A stretch of 64,000 bases of DNA, from contig NC_089395.1 in the NCBI RefSeq assembly GCF_003171515.1, forward strand, positions 1,798,001 to 1,862,000. Reading direction: 5' to 3'. This DNA is from Pyrenophora tritici-repentis. Lineage: Eukaryota; Ascomycota; Dothideomycetes; Pleosporales; Pleosporaceae. Position 1 is the first letter of the stretch, and every line of letters begins with the position of its first letter. Below, piece by piece: positions 33,566-46,178 of the stretch. Made by a program: the position numbers and the translations under genes. The notes beneath the pieces are model-generated. The model was not told the origin of the DNA and made no database searches. It worked only from the letters and a program-made list of their open reading frames with translations.

Positions 33566-36500
33566 CTACCCAACCCCCTCCCCCTTCCCACAACCGGACT
33601 TCCTCCCCCCACAAAACTCCCCCCTCGGACTCCTCACCGACGGCGCCATAAGCGGCACCTTCTGCATACCCAGCCTGATTTCAAATATCCGACTAACAAG
33701 TGCCTGCACACTTCGCTGCACATCACTCGCCATCTCCGTGCCCAACAGCCCCACAACCAACGGCGCGAACAAATCGACATTCTTCTCAAAGTCCTCGGCC
33801 GGTAATCCCGTATACCCGTCCAACACGGTCACGACAACAGGCCGCCACGTGACGATATTGCGCTGTTGAGTTTCCTCGTCGAGCTCGACGTACGATGCGA
33901 TAATGTCTTCGCAGAGCGGGATAAGCGCTGCTTCCGTGTCTGCGCGCGAGGCAGCGCGATCGTTGGACGTGTCGTGGTACATGCGAAACAAGATGCTGAC
34001 GTAGACGGACGCGGAGCCGGATTCCTGCTTAAGCAGATTGGGCGGTTGTTTCATGAAGCCTTCGCGGAAGAGGCGGGAGCGCAAGTCGCGGTTTGCGTTG
34101 AAGCGTTTGGCGAAGTGGTAGGATTTTTTGAGCACAGCCATGAGGCGGAGGAGTTCGCCGGACGGGATCTTTTCGTACACGGCTTCGTTTGTGAAGAGCT
34201 CTTGCACGGTTTCGATCATGAGGAGTTGGAGGACGCATTTTGTGATTATTTGGTTGAAGAAGCGGCGGCGGGCGGCGGTCACGACGACGGGGGGGTTGTT
34301 GGAGGGTTTGGTCGTCGGGGGCGGTAGTCTTCGAGGTCTTGGGTTTGACGTTTGGGTAATGGGGATGGCATTCGCTGCTCCACAGTACTGGCAGAGTCCG
34401 ACGTCACGAGGGATGGCCGGCGGTTGCTGGATAAGCCGTTGATACCCAGTGCGTTATCAGGTTTTGGCTCTTCTGCTGGTGTTGATAGCGAAAGCTCGCC
34501 TGGGTTCTCGACAGGAGTGCTTTGCTCTGCGCTTCCAGAGCCATTCACTGAACTTGACGATGAGCCGCTCGTGGCAGCAGAGAATAATGCTGTCGCCTCC
34601 GTCCTATGGAAGAGCTCGACAAACGCCTTGACAATTTGACTCCAATGGCCAGGCTGAAACTTTTGTACGTTTTGCAGAATTAACTGCTGTAGGCAATTGC
34701 TACCAATGCGAGCCAAAGTGTCGTTCTCTTGACATATGCAGAGGGCAAGCAGATCCAAGAACCGGTCGAGCATGTACTCTAGCGATTCAAAGAAATGGGT
34801 GAAGAGCTTAATCATGTTGCGCAGTGCCTGAATCATAGTCGTCGAGAGCCAGACAGAGAGCTCCTCGTGATTCAAGACCTTGGTCATTTCTGACTTGGAC
34901 TTTAGAACCATAAAGATGGGGTACAGCAGTTGTCGCCAGAGCATGTCCCAGAACTCACGGGGGAAGTCGCCACCGTAGGTGATAAGTGTATCAAACAAAT
35001 AGCTCAGGGCCCTTGATCGCACCTCTAGATCCTCGCCAGTCATCAAGACGTCGTGGAAGGCGAACAGAACCGGGAACCAGAACTGTTCTTCCTGCGTTTG
35101 GCGGCTGGGCTGCTTTGGTATTGAAGAACCCTTGTCAGAATCCTTCAAATATCCAGCGCGAGCCGATAATGAACATTCCGGCGTCCGAAGCATCTTGGGT
35201 ACTGATGACTTGAGCAGCTCTATTGCTTGCAGCGACTTCTTCTGGAACTTGAAGTTCTTCGAAAACTCCGTCAAGCAGACAATCAGGTCAGCAAATGCAC
35301 CTTGTGAAATGACTACACCAAAGCGTGTGTTGTACACTTGTGAGACATTTTCAAAGGCAAGGTTGACGATCCCCTCTGCTACAATATTAGTGACTGCATG
35401 ACTGGAGAAGCCGAAAACTTACCATAAGGCTCCCTGGCCGCCACGGTGAAAACACCAAACATGGTCTTCCAACCAGATCGAATGTTCTCGCCCCGCGCTT
35501 GTATCATCTGGATCAAACACCGTAGTACCATGTCCTTGACTGAGACGACGTTGGTGTTGTTGATAATGTGCTCGAATGGCTTGAGGAAGTCTTTTTGGAA
35601 CTTGAAACCTGGAAGTTCCTCAATCTCCATAAACTTCATGGAAAGTTGCCGTAATGAGTTTAGGGCAAAGTAGACGACATTTGTGTTTGTGTGGCATCCG
35701 ACTTCGTTGAAGTGAGCGCCGAGAATTTGCCAGATGTTGGTCCACTCGAAACGCACACGCGTCATGTTGTAGCCACTGATCTCAACCAGCTTCTGCAAAC
35801 TATAAGTGCGGGGTGATTCACTTTGTCCAGATGATTGAATTTCCTGCCAGCTGACCTGAACGAGGGCTTTGACAAAGTCAACAATAGCTTCTCCAGAGAG
35901 GTTCGCGCTGTTGGTGAAGATGCGATCTACTCCTCTGACAATGTCGGTAGACCGACTCTCCTCAGCAACATCAGATTGGAAGCTCATGGTGCTCCCGTTT
36001 GACGTGGGCCTCCGGCGGCCGGGTTGCACGGTAAGGTTCTTGCGTGACTGCGGGGTTCCTGAATTCGATGTCGACTTGAGTACATCTGGCACGGAACGTT
36101 CGTCGATACCAGCCGAAATCAACTGGAAACGGTCCAATTGGGAAACACATGTGAGTACCTCGCGCCAAGACTCTCGTAGCAGGTTTCCCTCCGTCTGTGC
36201 AATCTCAATCAATGCTTTCAGCGCCTCCATGTTCCTTGCCTTCATCTCGCTCACGTTGTAGAGGTTGGTGAAGCGTGCGAGGAATGCTACGAAAGCTTGC
36301 CGTGAGCTGTCAAGATCGAACAAGCATGATATCCGGATTGCCAGCTTTATGCCCTCGATGCACAAGCGAACAATCTCTATGTTGTGGTCCTGGGCTTGGC
36401 CAGAGAGGGCAGTGAGAATTGGCATCCATGTAACTTCAAACATGGGGCCGACGTGCTTGGAGGAAGATGCAGGGATAAACTTGGAGACTGGAATAGTAGT

Positions 36501-39500
36501 GGCTGTTCTCCGCTGGGCTCGCAAAAGTTGCTTGTAGAGTTGTTCAGTCTTGTTAGCCATCGCTTCCGAAGCCTGGACAATCGCTTCTCGCTGCAAATCT
36601 CGCGCACCGCCTGTGAGAACTTGCCCAATACCAGCCAGACCTCCAGTGGGTTGTTGGTTGAGCAATCCCTTGTCTGCAGCGGCTTCTTGCTCCGTGTTTA
36701 GAACGATTTCGTTCTGGGAGATTTCATCGAATATGGCTTGGAGATACTCATCGGGCAAATCAGCGCTGTCGTTGATACCACGGTTGTTCTTGATAAAGTC
36801 CGCCGGCGTCATACGAGGGCCCTTCATCTTTTTGCTATGCTGATCAACGTTCAGCATAATGACAGAGTACGAAAGAACGTATGCCGTATCGGCATTGGCA
36901 TATGCGTTGGGGTTACCCGTGATGTATCGTTCAGCAAACTTGAGCATGAAGCGATCAATCTTCTGGGCCTCACCGGGTAGTCGAAAGCTTTGAAGAAATC
37001 GGCGTAGTGCGTCCGTAAAGCGGGTCTTTGTAAAGTCCATCAAATCCACAAAAGCATGCATAATGGCAATGTTCTCAGGGTCACCCTCACCGAGAAACTC
37101 GCCGAGAGCTGTCTTGTCTATTTGGTCATTGTCAAGGAAGAAGCGCGCAATGTCTTCGGGACTGTTTGAGGGAATGAAGCCTTCTGCGATCAAAGTCTTT
37201 AGTCCACGTTTGGGTTTGTAGTTGAACTGCCGCAGAGCGTTTGTGAGTGCGGTCTTTCTCTGCTTTGCTTTCTCAAGCTGGCTGTAATCATCCTCGGCGA
37301 GTGGTGTGACTGTTCCAGAGTCGACACCTACCATGGGTGATTCTGAAAACGTTCTTGTGTCAGTCGATACCCTGAGATCATCGAGCGACGGCCGTAAGTC
37401 GGCATTGTTTGCTTTTGTGTTCTCAGGAAGGGCTTGTTGAGCCCAGTCGACGAGAGAGCGTAATATCTGAACCAGGGCTTCAAGTGATTCCTGCTTCATG
37501 GCGTATTCTTGGGGGTAGCTGTGCTCCGATTCGTGGACAGAGTTCATGGAGGTTGTCGTAAGGGAGGGTGGCAGTGTACCTCGGGTCTGCCAGTCTATTT
37601 GTTTTGCCTGCTTCTCCCGCTGGTCCTGGTAAGCCTGTTGCTGCATGGCTGTGATGGTGACGGGGTTGCTTGATATCTTGGAAAGATGCTCAACAACTCG
37701 CTGAAACATGTTGTCAAGGGCGGTGCGGTCGCAATCATAGTTGAGATAGATCTCTACCAGTGCTCGGGGGTCTGCAGCCAATCTGCCGAATATGGTCAAA
37801 ATGTATTGCTTCTGAAATGCAGGCGCATTCCGCTTGTCTAAAGTTGCGAGGTAAATCTCCTTGAGGAAGACCTCTACCTCCTTTTTGAGTGAGATGCGCA
37901 GGTACTTTAGCATCTGCCAAAATATCTCACAGGCTACCTCGAAGACTTGCTTCACGGAGCTAGCTCCGTTGCGACTGAGGCTCAAGCAGAGGTATTGCTT
38001 GACGGCTTGTATGAAACTCGTGGGCTCGTCGCTACCACTGCGGATGGTGGCAAAGGGCGATACAAAAACAGCAATGTTATTGAATAGAATGGTGTGGATC
38101 ATATGCAGTGACAGAAGTTTGGAGCGCATGCCTTGCGACCGCACGTCGTGAGCATGGTCCACGGTCAAACCCTTTGTGCTCAACCGGCACATGGCCCTGA
38201 ATACGAGGTACGCATCCTTGACGAATATCTCGTCCTCTTCCTCTTCCTCGGTGTTTACGTGTGGCGAGCTCTCTTGTCCAGACACTTGTCTTGACCCCGC
38301 CTGGCCTTTGATGCGAGTCACCAGGGTCGGCGCATTGTCATGTATCCGATCGTCGTTGAAGCTCATGTTGTTTTCGAAGCTTTGAAGGGTAATCTTGGGA
38401 CCCGTGTGCTGATCGACGGCCTTGTCGCTGGGCTCAGCCGTCTCGGTATCGTGTTCGTCCTCGGCCTCCTCTCCGTTGGCTTCGGAACCCTCAATTCCCA
38501 TGGAACTGCCTCCATCCTGCCGTACGCTTTCTTCCGACTGACTCTTTCCATTCATCGATGACCGCGACAGTTCCATGCGACTCTCCTTGACAGTAAGTCT
38601 GGATTTGACTCTTTCAAATACAGTGCCGACCATTTGGGTCAGGGCGCCCTGGGCTACCTGTTGGTTCGCGCTCGACTTGGAAAGGAGGAAGATGTTGTAT
38701 GTGAGTCGCACAGCCTTGAGCAGTCCGGCTCCGTGGACGACGATCTTGTCGTTGAGGATGGCTGCCAGCAACGACTTGACAATTTGTAGTTGAATCTCGG
38801 GGGCTGTCGCTTCGCCTTGGAAGCAGTCGCATATTGTGTCTATGGCGCGCTCAATCAGTGGGGGTGCCTCGCTATTGTCGGCTCGCTGTTCAGACGGGAC
38901 GGAGAAGTAGGAATAGCTGATGAGCTTGCCGATGCAGTCGAGGGCGGTAATGCAGAGAGGGACATTGGGGGCTTCCGAGGCAAGTTGAAGTGGCTCGAAT
39001 AATACCTCGGGACTAATGTGGGCAGGGTCGCCTTCATTCTTGATGGCGGATAGTGCGGCATTGGTGCTTTCCCCCAGCTTCTTGTTCCTCTTCGCGTCCT
39101 TGGAGGCTGCGATTGTCTCAAGCGCGGTGACGACAAAGACTAGCGAACTCCGTGTTGATGGTCGTGTGGCGGCCGTGGCTGTGGTGGAATTGGAGTCTGT
39201 TCGCGGGCGTCGTATGGGCAGGCGCTGGTCGAACATTTGCTCAGACGTCCGCGGCGTGTCTGCGCTGTGGGGTACCTCCAATGCCGTCGACGAGGCGGCA
39301 GCGGCAGGCAGTGACCTACCCGCATCTTCCTGTGGAGCGTCCGGCGCTGGGGGAGACGTATCTTCTGCATCCTCTGCTGCCTGGTCCGAGGCGGAGGCAG
39401 AGTCGGAATCGGAACCGCTCGCCTCATCGTGGTCCTCCTCTTCTTCTTTTACTTGCTTGTCCGCATCCATGCCGGGGAACTTTTCCTCTTCCTCTCGGGG

Positions 39501-39527
39501 GGTTTGCGGGGGTTCGGCGTCGGACAT
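33566..39527 (-). CDS. SEC7: Sec7, large ARF guanine-nucleotide exchange factor (apparent frameshift)
   Basis: Exon 1 39527-35423 (from MSDAEPPQTP), 44-bp intron 35422-35379, exon 2 from 35378. Total about 1,970 aa, as in yeast Sec7. It activates ARF GTPases at the trans-Golgi. An acidic N-terminus precedes DCB/HUS regions, then the Sec7 domain at about residues 768-942 (FNYKPKRGLKTLIAEG to FDEISQNEIVL) with the catalytic glutamate finger FRLPGEAQKIDR, then long HDS repeats. In exon 2 the frame hits TGA at 34279-34281, while conserved Sec7 sequence (VVVTAARRRFFNQIITKCVL) continues in another frame from about 34289 to the stop at 33566. The switch falls at a run of seven C (G on plus, 34289-34295); the two frames are offset there by one base. 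Confidence 0.9.
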
Positions 39528-40122
39528 GGTGTGGGCGTGGGTATGCGCGACTATGTCCGGGATATTTGTACGAGCACCTGCTTTCACTTTGAATCACGGG
39601 CGGGGCCTTGGTCAGCAACCATGGCGGAAGGAGCGGCGCAAAAGGAAGCAGGTGCGACTGCGGTACACTGTCTGAAAGCAGTGCAAACGGTGAATTGGGA
39701 GGCTTGGTGGCAATTGGACAGCGTATACTCCTAGATGACAAGTTGTCTTTCTGCGCATCAAGCCTCCTGGCGAGCTGCGTTACGTACCCTGGCGACCAGC
39801 TGCGCGGTAGGCGCTAGTCAAGCCACAGGCATATGGCCCGGAAGCGCCACAGCAGCCACAGTTGAGTTCCGGAATCTCGCGTGCTTCGGGTTAGAACGCT
39901 TAGCAAGCCGTCGTCGGATCTCCAACAACAGCTGCCCTGCACTAAAACTTTCTGTTGAGTGTCCACCGTCAAACATCACCACTTGCCCTGACTGCAAAGC
40001 GCCTGAGCGTACACTGCTCCTCTTGCATACCGCCAACACCTCTCCGAAAAAGAGGTTCCTTCCCGTCGCCCGCTCGACAGGTCGCTTAGAGTAAAATCTC
40101 AGCGCACCGGCATCCCGACACA
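39528..40122. other. Divergent promoter region, SEC7 and pyruvate dehydrogenase E2
   Basis: No gene supported. Short open frames on both strands in this GC-balanced stretch have no family features. Confidence 0.6.
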
Positions 40123-41787
40123 ATGCCCGCTACCACGACACTGCTATCCAGGGCCGGAAGCCAATTGGCCTCGCGGGGCTCAATTGCGCTGCGCGGCGCC
40201 TTCTCTGCCGCACCATGCTCGCAGTAGGTGTATTCTCAGGTGCCATATCACCACCACTGGCGGCTGACCCGATACTCTGTAGACGCACACCTGCCCTCTC
40301 CGCCCTTGCGCGGTACTATGCCTCTAAATGTGAGCATACGCCTCTTTTGCTTTCTACTTCAAGACCCCGCTGGTCATCACGTTGCTGACATGCCTCTTCT
40401 CAGCCTACCCCTCGCACAGCGTTATCAGCATGCCCGCCCTCTCCCCGACCATGACCTCCGGAAACATTGGCGCATGGCAGAAGAAGGTCGGCGACTCAAT
40501 AGCGCCCGGTGATGTTCTCGTCGAAATCGAGACGGACAAGGCACAGATGGACTTTGAGTTCCAGGAGGAGGGCACCATTGCCAAGATTCTCCGCGACGCT
40601 GGCGAGAAGGACGTCGCTGTGGGAAGCGTGAGTTTTGCATATATGAGGGGCTATAGCGATATGCTAACACTACCCAGCCCATTGCCGTCATGGTAGACGA
40701 GGGCGCTGACGTCTCCGCATTCGAGGGTTACACTATCGAGGATGCTGGCGGCGACAAGAAGCCCGAAACTCCCTCGAAAGAGGGCGAGGCTTCAGAGGCC
40801 AGCGAGCCCCCGAGCTCAAACTCCAAGACTGCTCCCCCGGCCAAGGAGTCTGCCCCCGCCGCCATCGAATCTGAGTCTACCGGCGACCGTCTAGAGACCG
40901 CTCTCCAGCGCCAGCCTGCCATCTCCCCCGCGGCGAAGAAGCTCGCGCTCGAGAAGGGTGTCCCGATTAGCGCCATCAAGGGCACTGGAAAGGGTGGCAT
41001 GGTCACCAAGGAGGACATTGAAAAGTACAAGCCCGCTGGAGGAGCATCCGGTTCCGCTGCGGGTGTCGCCAGCTACGAAGACACCGAGGCCACCAGCATG
41101 CGCAAGGTCATTGCCAGCCGTCTCCGCGAGAGCATGAACGAGAATCCCCATTACTTCGTCGCCTCCAGCATCTCCGTGTCCAAGCTCCTCAAGCTCCGTG
41201 AGGCCCTCAATGCCTCAGCTGACGGCCAGTACAAGCTCTCAGTCAACGACTTGCTCGTCAAGGCCCTCGCTATTGCTGCCCGCAAGGTTCCCGCTGCCAA
41301 CTCATCATGGCGCGAGGAGAACGGCAAGGTCATGATCCGCCAGCACAACGTTGTCGATGTCTCCGTCGCTGTCTCCACGCCCGTTGGTCTCATGACTCCT
41401 ATTGTCAAGAACGTCAACGGACTCGGCCTCTCTTCCATCTCATCACAGATCAAGGACCTTGGCAAGCGCGCACGCGACGGCAAGCTCAAGCCCGAGGAGT
41501 ACCAGGGCGGAACCATTACCATTTCCAACATGGGAATGAACCCCGCTGTTGAGCGCTTCACGGCCGTCATCAACCCCCCGCAAGCATGCATCGTCGCCAT
41601 TGGCACAACAAAGAAGGTTGCCGTACCCGGCGAACCATCAGAAGACGGCACCGCCAGCATCGAGTGGGACGACCAGATTGTCATCACCGGTAGCTTTGAC
41701 CACAAGGTTGTCGACGGCGCTGTCGGTGGCGAGTTTATGCGCGAGCTCAAAAAGGCAATTGAGAACCCTCTGGAGCTTATGCTATAG
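40123..41787 (+). CDS. LAT1: Pyruvate dehydrogenase E2, dihydrolipoyl acetyltransferase, mitochondrial
   Basis: Four exons: 40123-40223, 40283-40329, 40404-40627, 40678-41787, giving 493 aa. E2 transfers the acetyl group from lipoate to CoA in the mitochondrial pyruvate dehydrogenase complex. Domains in order: Arg/Ser/Ala-rich mitochondrial presequence (residues 1-45); lipoyl domain with the lipoylated Lys in [14 protein letters not shown] (about Lys95); a Ser/Pro/Ala-rich hinge; the E3/E1-binding domain [21 protein letters not shown]; and the catalytic core ending [16 protein letters not shown], where His466 and Asp470 form the active-site HxxxDG motif. All motifs are intact. The presequence is split over three small exons, which plain ORF reading misses. 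Confidence 0.96.
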
Positions 41788-41974
41788 AAGATATGATTTT
41801 GGGTATCGATTGCTTTGCATTTGGATGTGTAATGCAACATGTGTAACTTTAGGGGATATATTGGGGTGATGATGATTACTTAGCGGGGGAAATGTACTTT
41901 TGGCGTGGAAACCAGATGATTGTGTTATGTATAGTGGATGATGATGGCTTAAGGGCACCCCCTTTGTTCTTTAT

Positions 41975-42001
41975 CCTCCTCCTCCTCCTCCTCCTCCTCC
42001 T
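41975..42001. repeat. (CCT)n microsatellite
   Basis: Nine consecutive CCT units in the 3' region of LAT1. Confidence 0.9.
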
Positions 42002-42259
42002 TATGATGAAACCTTTTTGTCGTAGATGCCGTTTTTTTCTTTTCTCTTGTATGAACAGATTTATCGATCCCACCTTATGACATCCGCTCACATTCAATCT
42101 CCCATCTTCCTTGACGAATCCTTCTTGCAACATTCGTCCACGAAGGAGGATTGCAGCTGGTAGCTTTAGAGCAAGTAAATGTATCAAAACCCTATCACGA
42201 TAAACTTGACTTAAATTTATTGCTGATTATACCTAGCTAGCAGCACCCTACTGCACATG

Positions 42260-42280
42260 TATATATATATATATATATAT
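42260..42280. repeat. (TA)n microsatellite
   Basis: About ten TA units in an AT-rich intergenic region. Confidence 0.9.
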
Positions 42281-43232
42281 CTACCAAGGTTACAGCGAAA
42301 ACTACATAGAGGAACAACATGACCAATTAACCAACTACCCTTGTCGTACTAGAAATCTATAAAAATACGTGTACAAGTACTAAGAAAAAGCCTCTCTACA
42401 TACATACATACATCCACTCTGCCACCCACCTCGCAGCCTTCTAAAGCGCAATTCTCCTTGCCTTGTACACGCACCGTGTAAAGATTCTTCGTTTAAAAAA
42501 ACATGGATAAACAAATATATAAGTAAGTAGGTGAGTAAGCTTCTTGGACATGTCAATACTGTATATATATCTATAACTAGACATGTCTTACACCTCTCTC
42601 TTTTTTCAAGACTTAGTTACTGCACAAGAGCATGCAACTGCGCTGCTGCGTACAAAAACAGACACGTATTCTAGTTAAATATCTATCTAGTTTTTGACGT
42701 ATTTGGTGGAATACATACATGCATACTAGTTAAGGAAATCGTAACAAACTTTGAAATTCATCATTTCTGAGATAGACACAACACCTATTGTTTCTGTGGT
42801 GATCATATACTTTTCACGATAAAACAAAGTGGGAGAAGAGTCAAATCACGTCACGTCACATCGCGTCACATCAAGATCAAACTCAAAGTCCAAGTCCCAA
42901 GAGAAGGTCATCGTCTAAAAAAAATCAAATATTCATAAAACCCCATCCTCTCATCTATGGCTAGTCTATCCTTCACAGCCCCAACGCGCAATACAAGACA
43001 AAACAATCGCCCACATTAACCATGATCATTTCCGTCATAATCTTTATTCGTGGATGAAAAAAAAAAGTGTGGGACTTTAGAAGAAGAAGGAGAGAAGGAG
43101 AGAGAAAAAAGGACCCCAATCTCCAACAACCCAACAAGAAACGTGGCCTACACGCCGTTTTCAAATGCTTTTGTTTACCATTTGTTTCCTTTACGCCGCT
43201 GCTACAGTGTTGTTGGTGGTGTTTTGAGTCGT

Positions 43233-45716
43233 TCAAGAAGTTTCTTCAACACCGTCTGGCTTTTGGCCTTCGGCGTCGGCCATCTCAGTGTCCTTTGAGT
43301 CTTCCGCAGGTGGCGCCTGCTCTTGCTTCCTGGCTTCGGCTTCCCGCTTCGCGCGTTCGAGCTCGGCTTGCTTGGCGGCGTGCTCCTTTTGGTGCTTCTC
43401 CATGGCGGCTTGTCGCTCGCCCTCGATCTTATCGTTGTAGCGCTGGATGATGGGGCCGGCAATGGCGCGGATGTCTTCCTTCTTGGAGACGTACTGTGCC
43501 TTTGACGCATCATCGCCTTCGTCGTATAACCACTCCTGTTTTGGTGTTAGTACTGTTCAGAATCAAGATTTAGAGTATAACCTACCTCGATAGTCTCGAG
43601 CTTGGCGTTGAGCCTGGCCTTCTCGTCGTCACTGGCAAACTCGGCGTATACGTCAAGAATCTTGTCCTTGAGCTCGTAGATGAAGCTCTCAAGGTTGTTC
43701 TTCTCATTCTCCGTGTCGGCAACGAGCTTGTCCTCCATGATCATCGAGTTCTCACGCTCCGCTGCGGTTTGCTTGCTGACCTCGTCGAGCGAAGCGGTAC
43801 CGGCTGACAACGGCAAATCACCCTTGCGCTGCTGCTTCTTGACCTTGCGCATCTTGGGGGGCTCCTTGGGAGCGTCTTTGTCGACATCCATTGCCTGCGC
43901 ATCATTCGTTAGCTCATTTGGTTCCAGCGCACAAGGACGACGCGCAAGTACAGGATCAGCGCTAGGCTTTCGCCGTTTTGCGGCAGGCTCTGTAGGACTT
44001 TGCCGGCCGTTATCAACATCAGTAGGAAATTTTGAACGTACATCACCCTCTTTCTTCTCTGCCGACGGAGACTCTGGGATTGGCTCTTCGACCTCAGTCT
44101 CCTCGACGTAGTATCCAGACTCGACGTTGAGCACACCGTGAAGGTTGAGGCGTGCCTTGAGCTTGCAAATCATAAAGTCGCCCTTGGGGTCCTCCTTGAC
44201 GCCCTTGACGGAGAAGCGGCCGATCCAGGGGTTCATCTTTCCTGGTAGTTGTTCTGGCTTAGCATACCTGGCCTCAAGGTCGAATGGGTGTTTCCGGTAG
44301 AAGGTGAGGATCTTGGTGGATGGCATGACGTTGCCCTTGTTAAAGACGGTCAGGTTGGTGTCCTCGTCAGGAATGTCCTCGGACTTCTCCCAGGTGAATT
44401 CAACGGGGTAGTTGACCATGTCGTGGACAACAAAGTCGCGGACACGGAAAACAGGGGAAAGGATGGCGCAGGAGAAGGCACATCCACGGGCGACGGCTTC
44501 GTCCTGGTTGAGAGTGAAGGAGAGGGGCTTGCCGAAGTAGTCCTGGATCTTGGTCTTGAGGGCAGGAACACGTGTGCAGCCACCAACCATTTCGACGGCG
44601 TCGATGTCGGCAGTGGTGAGACCAGCCTCAGCCAAGGCCTGTTCGATAGGGGCGGTAGCACGGTCGATGAGGGGCTTGATCAGCTCCTCGAGCTCATCAC
44701 GCTTCAGCATACCGCGTACATCGACGTCGTTCATGATAGACTCGACGTTGATGGGGGCCTGGTTGTTGGCGGAGAGAACCTTCTTGAGCTTCTCGACACC
44801 GGCAGCCAGACGAAGACGTGCCTTTCCGTTCTCCATGACATCGATCTTGTACTTTTCTTTGAACTCCTTGGCGAAGTGCTCAACGAGAGCCTGGTCGATG
44901 TAGCGTCCACCGTAGTGTCGGTCCCAGGCGCTCGACTTGACAGCCAACTCGCCCTTCTTGAACTCAACCACGGTAGCGGTGTAGTTGCTGTGTCCAATGT
45001 TGACAAAGACAATTCTCCGCGGCTTCTCCTCCGGAGCCGGGAGGTCGAGCTTTGTGATGCCCCAGCCGAGAGCGACTGCTGTGTTGTCGTTGATCAACCT
45101 AAGGCACTTGAGGCCGGCGATCTCTGCAGCGTCGAGGATAGCCCGACGCTGGGAGTCAGTGTACCACACGGGACAGCTGAGGACGACATCGTTGACGGGA
45201 AGTTTGAGTTCGGCAGAAGCTGTGGCGCGCATCTTGGTAAGGAACATGGCTGTGATCTGGGTAGCGGTGAACTGCTCCTTTTTGCCCAGATATGTCACCT
45301 CAGCGCCCACTTGGCCGCCCATGTCGACGAGCGGCGCCGACACGAATTTTTGCTCGACCTGGACATCGGGATCTTGGAGGTTGCGGCCGGCGAGACGGAC
45401 GAAGGAAGAGACGGTGTTCTTGAGGTTGGAGATTTCTTGGTTCTTTGCGGTCTCGCCAATGTATCTGCTCTTTGGGCCAAAGCCTACTAGCGACCTGTGA
45501 TGCGTTAGTCATTGTATACATTTTTTTCTATGGCTCGGGGGTTGCTTACGGTGTCGCGCGGTTGGAGACTTCATTTGCAATCTATACAGAGTCAGTGAGA
45601 GTTTACTTGGCCAAGTCATTGAATTTGCATGGTGTACTTACCACATCGACACCGCGATTCCGCGCAACAGCAATGACGCTGTTGAGCGTTCCCAAATCAA
45701 CGCCGACTACAGACAT
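43233..45716 (-). CDS. SSE1: Hsp110-family chaperone/nucleotide exchange factor (Sse1/Hsp88)
   Basis: Five exons on the minus strand: 45716-45642, 45581-45550, 45494-44042, 43894-43586, 43535-43233, giving 723 aa. Hsp110 proteins release ADP from Hsp70 and hold unfolded proteins in the cytosol. The actin-like ATPase domain begins MSVVGVDLGTLNSVIAVAR, with FVNIGHSNYTATVVEF, VEMVGGCTRVPALK and ARGCAFSCAILSPVFRVRDF; the substrate domain and Lys/Glu-rich C-terminus follow. The third intron (44041-43895, 147 bp) has GTACGT, branch GCTAAC and GCGCAG ends but contains no stop and is a multiple of three, so it looks coding. Removing it gives EGDAMDVDKD and the expected family length (772 aa if retained). 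Confidence 0.93.
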
Positions 45717-46178
45717 GTTTATCTCTGATGGCGGGGTATGTGGGATGTGAAAGTGTAATTGTGGTGTAGGGAGAGTGTTCGCGGGGAAGGGTTTGGGTAG
45801 TGGTGTAGTAGTGAGGGATCGACTTGCACGCAGGAGCAAAATTTCAATATGCGCTGTTTGGCCTACGTAACAAGGCTGGCCGACTTTGTCGCAGAGAATC
45901 ACACAGAAGTTTCTCGATGGCACTAAACGGCGGGGCACACCCGAGCCCAACACAAGACGGTTTTTGGCCGCCACACAGACCACCGAGCCCTGCCACAGCA
46001 AGCAACAGCAACAACACGCGCTGCGTCATCATGCAACAGCCACAACTACCATCTACGAGTCAGCACCGACGCGTCTGCGAGGCCCAACTTCCATTGCATC
46101 TTCCATGAAGAAGTCTACCACTCTCTGGAATCATCTTCACGCGTCTCCGACTGGTCCCGTGACGCTGTAGTTGACATC
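45717..46178. other. Divergent promoter region, SSE1 and FTA1-like gene
   Basis: No gene supported. A short heat-shock-element-like match is listed separately. Confidence 0.6.
45906..45913. promoter_or_regulatory. Heat-shock-element-like GAAnnTTC
   Basis: gaagtttc, about 190 bp before the SSE1 start, with a GAA-like triplet a few bases to the left. Only two clean units, so weak; proposed because the gene is a chaperone. Confidence 0.25.

Larger units (their letters stand above)
41788..43232. other. Intergenic, AT-rich, between convergent genes
   Basis: 1.4 kb with no gene. Contains a (CCT)n tract at 41975-42001, a (TA)n tract at 42260-42280, and short catacatacat runs near 42400. Confidence 0.65.

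Noticed and set aside
39735..40123. Open frames on both strands between SEC7 and LAT1
   Set aside because: About 100-120 codons with no domain, no conserved style and no splice support; they lie in a divergent promoter.
43895..44041. Reading 43.9-44.0 kb as SSE1 coding sequence
   Set aside because: Canonical donor, branch point and acceptor, and the resulting family-typical EGDAMDVDKD junction, favour an intron.
44249..45490. 413-codon open frame antisense to SSE1
   Set aside because: Shadow of a highly biased chaperone gene; low-complexity Val/Leu/Asp/Gly translation without domain features.
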